From Zeugodacus cucurbitae (Eukaryota; Arthropoda; Insecta; Diptera; Tephritidae): a DNA stretch of 64,000 nucleotides. The notes beneath the pieces were generated by a model that worked only from the letters and a program-made list of their open reading frames with translations, was not told the origin of the DNA and did no database searches. Position 1 is the stretch's first letter. Each line of letters starts with the position of its first letter. This document shows, piece by piece, positions 59,600 through 64,000 of the stretch. The DNA is taken from the NCBI RefSeq assembly GCF_028554725.1, contig NC_071667.1, positions 71,594,001 through 71,658,000 on the forward strand, written 5' to 3'. A program made the translations under genes and the position numbers.

Positions 59600-61650
59600 A
59601 AAAAATTCAAATTTATCGTTTCGAAACTTTGTCAATAAAATGCAAAATAAAATATAAAAAATGCCTACAACCACACTCCAACCGCATAAATCACATTTGT
59701 CAATCAAGAAAACTTTATTTTTATCACATAAACTCCACCGCAGCCAACTACAGACATTGCTTCAAAACAACTGTCAACTCGATGCCAACATTTATTTTTA
59801 TAACTTAATAAAAGTGCTTATAATAAATAATAAAAATGGACGCCCACCGAGAGCGGCTGTCATAAAACGACGCGCTGACACACACACACACGTAAACTAA
59901 ATCGAAATGTACGCAACGAAAATGTAAAAATATGGCAATAGCATAATGCCTGCAACGAGGTGCCAAGGCAACATTAAGATGGAAAAGGCAACCGCAGCAA
60001 CAACAACAAACAATTGCATTGCCCAGCTAAGTGGCTGATTGCGCTTTTCATCTTATGGCATTGCACACACACATACACATGCCACATGCCACAAATCAAC
60101 AACAATTTGACACTGCAGCAGGCTGCCTTCAACTTGCTTAAGTGTCTGTCTGCGCCGTCGATTGCAAATTTTATTGCCTCAATTTACATAAATAAATTAT
60201 TGAGAAGACTTAACCAAAGCAAATATTCAAATTAAGGAGCACACAGCCAAGTGAAATAAAATCTCAAGTAGAAAATGCTAGAAAATCTAGGAAAAATGTC
60301 AGCGCGCCGCCGCCAGCTATGGCAGGCGCTGTCGGTTGGCTGGCAGCTTGGCAAGTTGGCAGCGCGGCACAGCGCCTACTCAGCAATGGCAGGTGGGCAC
60401 AGAAGTCGAGGCAATTGTGCTGGTGCGCGCGGCGACAATGCGAAGGATGCACTCAAGTGCTTTAATTGAGACAGTCGCACCGCACAGCAATGCCTGCTGC
60501 TGGTGGCAGTGGTAGCAGAAGGGGATAGGGCATTGCATTCCAAGACATACTGGCATGCAAAGCAAAAGCGCCTTGCTTGCTAGCCTCACAAAGTCGTTAT
60601 TTGCACAAACAAGACATAACAAAGGCGGGCAATAAAGCAAATGCAACAACAATAATAACAACAGCAAAGACAGCAGCATTGTTGTTGTTGTGCCACCTCT
60701 AAAAACTCGCACAACGCGGCAAAGCGCCTTAATGTATGCACAAACAGGCCACCAGGGAGTTGCATCGCTGTGCTGTGCTTTGGAGCATGGCGGCGCGCTG
60801 TTAAAGCAAAGGGCGCGCCAACAAGAAGCTGCTGCAACGAACAACAATTGCTGTTGCTGTCGCTACCTTACAGGTGCACCGCCAGTCGACAGCTTGCATA
60901 TATTTCACTTTTCATATTGTTGTTGTCGTCGTTGCTTTTAGAGGCGGCATTGCTGGCAATTTTTATTGGCTTTTATTTTATTGTCGTCTTCTCTTCTTCT
61001 TCTTATTGCAACTCTTTGGCAGCTCAGCTGTCAAGCGCACCTTTGATTTGTTGCACGTTCGCACACGCACACATACTCACTTGAGTGCAGTCAACTGTGC
61101 CGCCTAGCGCGTTGGTGTGGAAGCAATTGACGCAAATAAAGTGTAGCGCGCGCTTCTAAGGTGCTCTGCATATATGATTGTGTGTGTCTCTCAAGTGTGG
61201 CACTTAGTTTTGTGCGCCCGTGAATAGTTGGCGGAAGCAAGTAGATGTGTGTGTGTGTGTCAAATATCAAAGACTCAGTGAAATTGTTTGTTTAGATTGG
61301 CACACAGCCACATACAATCTTGTATGGTGAGAAGGAGTAGTTTGAGTAAGCTTGTAGGTTTGAGTGATAGTTAAGCGTCGCAGGTAAACATGAAAGGTTA
61401 TGTTTGAAGAAAATGTCAGAAATGCAAAGAGCCGGAAGCGGCAAAAAGCGATTAGAGGAGAATGTGCTCAGCTAATATAACTTTCAAGCAAAAATTAATT
61501 GTCTGTTGTGACATGACTGCTTTGATCGCCGAACTTATGTGCTTATTAGTTAAAGCATTTTATTTGTATTTTATTAAAGATAGTACGAAGTAAATCCCTT
61601 AAAAACCATTATTCGGCAGAAACTCAAGCAATTTATTTAAAAAAATGTCC
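59600..61650. other. Gene-free stretch with GC-rich patch
   Basis: 60.28-61.15 kb is GC-rich with CAACAA and TTGTTG tracts; the long minus-strand frame there is compositional. An acceptor-like GCTGTCGCTACCTTACAG followed by GTGCAC ends at 60883 and is a weaker second candidate for a splice point on the + strand. No gene supported. Confidence 0.35.
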
Positions 61651-61659
61651 CATCACATT

Positions 61660-62440
61660 TCAAATTCCACAATTTTTTTTTTAATATTAAAAAATTAAAT
61701 AAAAAAAATATTAAAAAATAATTAAATAAAAACAATATTTACAAAAATCTTAAATTAAAAAAAAAGTTTTCTAAGAAAACTCATTTGAAAAAAAACGTAA
61801 GAAACTGCTGTTAATTATATTTTATTGCTTTGAAATAATAAATTTTACTTTATTTTATAGTTACCACCCTCCTTGCATTTAATTGCGCCATAAAATTTTA
61901 TTATTTATTTTTACATAATTTCGATAAATATTTATTTTATTACTATTTAATGCACATATTTAAATAGTTATTGCTATGAGTTAATCAATTTTCTAAAAAT
62001 ACATTTGATAAATATAAATAGCTTTCAATTGCAAGTGGCGCATAAATTTGTATGTCAACTGCTGGAGACACTAAGCTGTCATTGAAATGCTAATTGAGTA
62101 CTTAACTGCATACTATTTATATGCAAAAACGTGCAATAAAATTTATAAAAAAAATATTTTTATATATTAATTTAAATAAATGCCAAACCAATAGCTATAA
62201 CCTTAAAACAATGGATTTTGATTGTGTAAAATAAAAAAAAAAAAATATAGCTTCAGTAATAATTTTTTTGCTGAGAAAGTAAATGAAATAAAATAATATG
62301 TAAATAAAAATATAAATTTAAAAAAATTACAATAAAAATATTAAAAAACAAATTAAATTAAAAATTTGTTTAAAAATAAAAATAATTAGATAAAAAAAAT
62401 ATTAAAATCTTGAATAGTGAAAATTAAAAAAAAAATGTAA
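61660..62440. other. Very AT-rich stretch
   Basis: Long A and T runs with no exon, array or element that I can define. Confidence 0.5.
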
Positions 62441-63245
62441 ATCCTAAAAAAAATATTTTTTTATTAAAAAGTTGTATTTCAAAAATTTGAAAATCCTAAA
62501 ATGATGTTTTTTATTAAAAAATTTGAAGATTCAAAAAAAAATATTTTTTTTATTAAAAGATTGTTTTTCAAAAACTAAAAAAAAACTATTTTTTTTTATT
62601 AAAAAGTTGTATTTCAAAAATATAAAAATTGGAAACTCCAAAAAAAAATATTTTTTTAATAAAAAGTTGTATTTCAAATTAAAAAATTTTGAAATTCCAA
62701 ATAAAAATATTTTTTTATGTTGTGTTGCAAAAATTAAAAAATTAGAAAATCCTAAAAAAATGTTTTTTTTATTAAAAATTGTATTTCAAAAATTAAAAAA
62801 TTAGAAAAACCTAAAAAAATGTTTTTTTTTTATTAAAAAGTTGTATTTCAAAAATATAAAAATTGGAAACTCAAAAAAAAAACTATTTTTTTTATTAAAA
62901 AGTTGTATTTCAAAAATTAAAAATTTAGAAAATCCAAAAAAAATATCTTTTTATTGAAAAGTTGTATTTCAAATTAAAAAATTTTGAAATTCCAAATAAA
63001 AATATTTTTTTATGTTGCGTTGCAAAAATTAAAAAATTAGAAAATCCAAAAAAAAAATATCTTTATATTAAAAAGTTGTATTTCAAATTAAAAAATTTTG
63101 AAATTCCAAATAAAAATATTTTTTTTATGTTGTGTTGCAAAAATTAAAAATTTTGAAAATCCAAAAAAAAATATTTTAAATTAAAAAGTTGTATTTCAAA
63201 AATATAAAAATTGGAAACTCAAAAAAAAATATTTTTTTATCAAAA
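62440..63245 (+). repeat. AT-rich minisatellite, ~57-60-bp unit
   Basis: About a dozen units carry TTATTAAAAAGTTGTATTTC, with GTTGTATTT near 62471, 62606, 62666, 62840, 62902, 62961, 63075 and 63188. A variant unit TTTTTATGTTG(T/C)GTTGCAA lies at about 62715, 63012 and 63127, each time after a unit with AAATTTTGAAATTCCAAAT. That pairing repeats as a higher-order block. Many unit lengths are multiples of three, so a Lys/Phe/Leu-rich frame persists across units, but the content looks non-coding. Confidence 0.85.
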
Positions 63246-64000
63246 TGTCTCAACTCAAAACTTCAATATTTTATTTTTGTTAAAAAGTATTTAATAACTA
63301 TTAGCCAATTTCCCCTGATAAAAGCTTTTTCTACACCCAAAATTTCCTCCAACACATTCACTACCATCATTTAACGCTTGTTAACTGTTAAGTGGCTTTA
63401 AATGTTGCAAGCAAGTATGCTGCATGTGGCACATTGCAAATTGATTTTCAATTAAAATGCGCAACATTTCAATTCAAATACAAAAACACAAACAAACAAC
63501 GAAATTTGTCGAGCACTATATAAAACAGACTATAAAATGTACATATATTTAACTGTATATAATTTGAGTACCAGTGACAGTGGCTGTGTGCATGCAAATA
63601 TAAAAGTTGTCATTAAATTTTCAAGCACTAACAGACGTCACAGCAGACAGCATGCAGACAATGCCAATGACAAAAGCCGGCAACACAACACAACACAACA
63701 ACAACAACACTGTATTGTAGTAAAAAGCATTTGTTGTTGTTGTTTTTTTTTTTTTTATTATTATTGTTGCACAGCACATTAGCTAGTGACCATGAAACGT
63801 TGACAATTTCGACTGACTCGGTAAAGAGAGAAGAAGAAGCAGCAGCAAATGCACTAAAAAGCTTCGTCAGCCTAAGTGGCTTGCTGTAAGCGCACAATTG
63901 ACGTTTTCTTTCAACTTCTTCCCTTCTATATTTCGTGCAACACTTTATTGTTGTTGTTGCTAGGGCAGCTTCCGTTCTTCGTTAACACTAACGTTGAAAT

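Noticed and set aside
60380..60847. 155-codon minus-strand frame with Leu-rich run
   Set aside because: The hydrophobic run is from AACAACAATAATAAC tracts; other frames are also open.
63517..63525. TATATAAAA box
   Set aside because: No initiator at the right distance and no exon follows before the window ends.
1..64000. Search for tRNA, snRNA, known microRNA seeds and CRISPR-like arrays
   Set aside because: I recognised none by eye. CRISPR arrays are not expected in a fly nuclear genome, and the regular repeats found are tandem units without unique spacers.

Overview
The window is eukaryotic, almost certainly from a higher fly (Brachycera), and most likely a tephritid fruit fly. The evidence is strong AT-richness, dense (CAA)n/(TTG)n tracts, ACATACATATGTATGTATG-type microsatellites, fly-type splice and core-promoter signals, remnants of transposon families common in flies, and a dispersed repeat at 15.7 kb that I associate with tephritids. 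No long single-exon gene is present. Nearly all of the roughly 60-180-codon open frames are chance frames in low-complexity or repeat DNA. The sequence reads as intergenic and long-intron DNA of large, sparsely exonic genes.

Layout. 0-7 kb: AT-rich DNA with a clear degenerate tandem array of about 120 bp per unit (2.9-4.05 kb, each unit carrying TGGCAAC), a reversed cluster of the same motif (1.4-1.7 kb), and a truncated non-autonomous DNA transposon (6.29-6.66 kb). 7.0-7.2 kb: a convincing + strand terminal coding exon with a poly(A) signal, followed by another short TGGCAAC array. 9-13 kb: a transposon graveyard (a small element with inverted ends, a mariner transposase fragment and two LINE fragments) with a candidate minus-strand Cys-rich exon at 11.5-11.8 kb. 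15-19 kb: a dispersed tephritid-type repeat, a candidate minus-strand microexon and a three-unit tandem repeat built around TATCGATA. 20-26 kb: mostly featureless DNA plus a LINE reverse-transcriptase remnant (25.1-25.5 kb). 26.6 kb: a possible minus-strand ATG exon. 28-35 kb: Tc1-like transposase remnant, a candidate promoter, short duplications and an intact non-autonomous TA-insertion element. 37-39.9 kb: a CG/CGCG-rich zone leading to a TATA promoter and a first exon ending in a strong splice donor. 40-64 kb: probably the first intron of that gene, very AT-rich, with a TAAAA satellite-like tract, further tandem arrays and several isolated splice-like signals, including a candidate recursive splice point.

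Two gene models can be proposed, both tentative. One is a + strand gene starting at about 39.16 kb with its first intron running out of the window. The other is a minus-strand gene whose small exons would be at 54.1, 26.6 and 16.04 kb, embedded in tens of kilobases of intron. I cannot name either gene. The most interesting structure is the tandem-repeat architecture: four separate TGGCAAC arrays with about 120-bp periodicity, and a TATCGATA tandem repeat.
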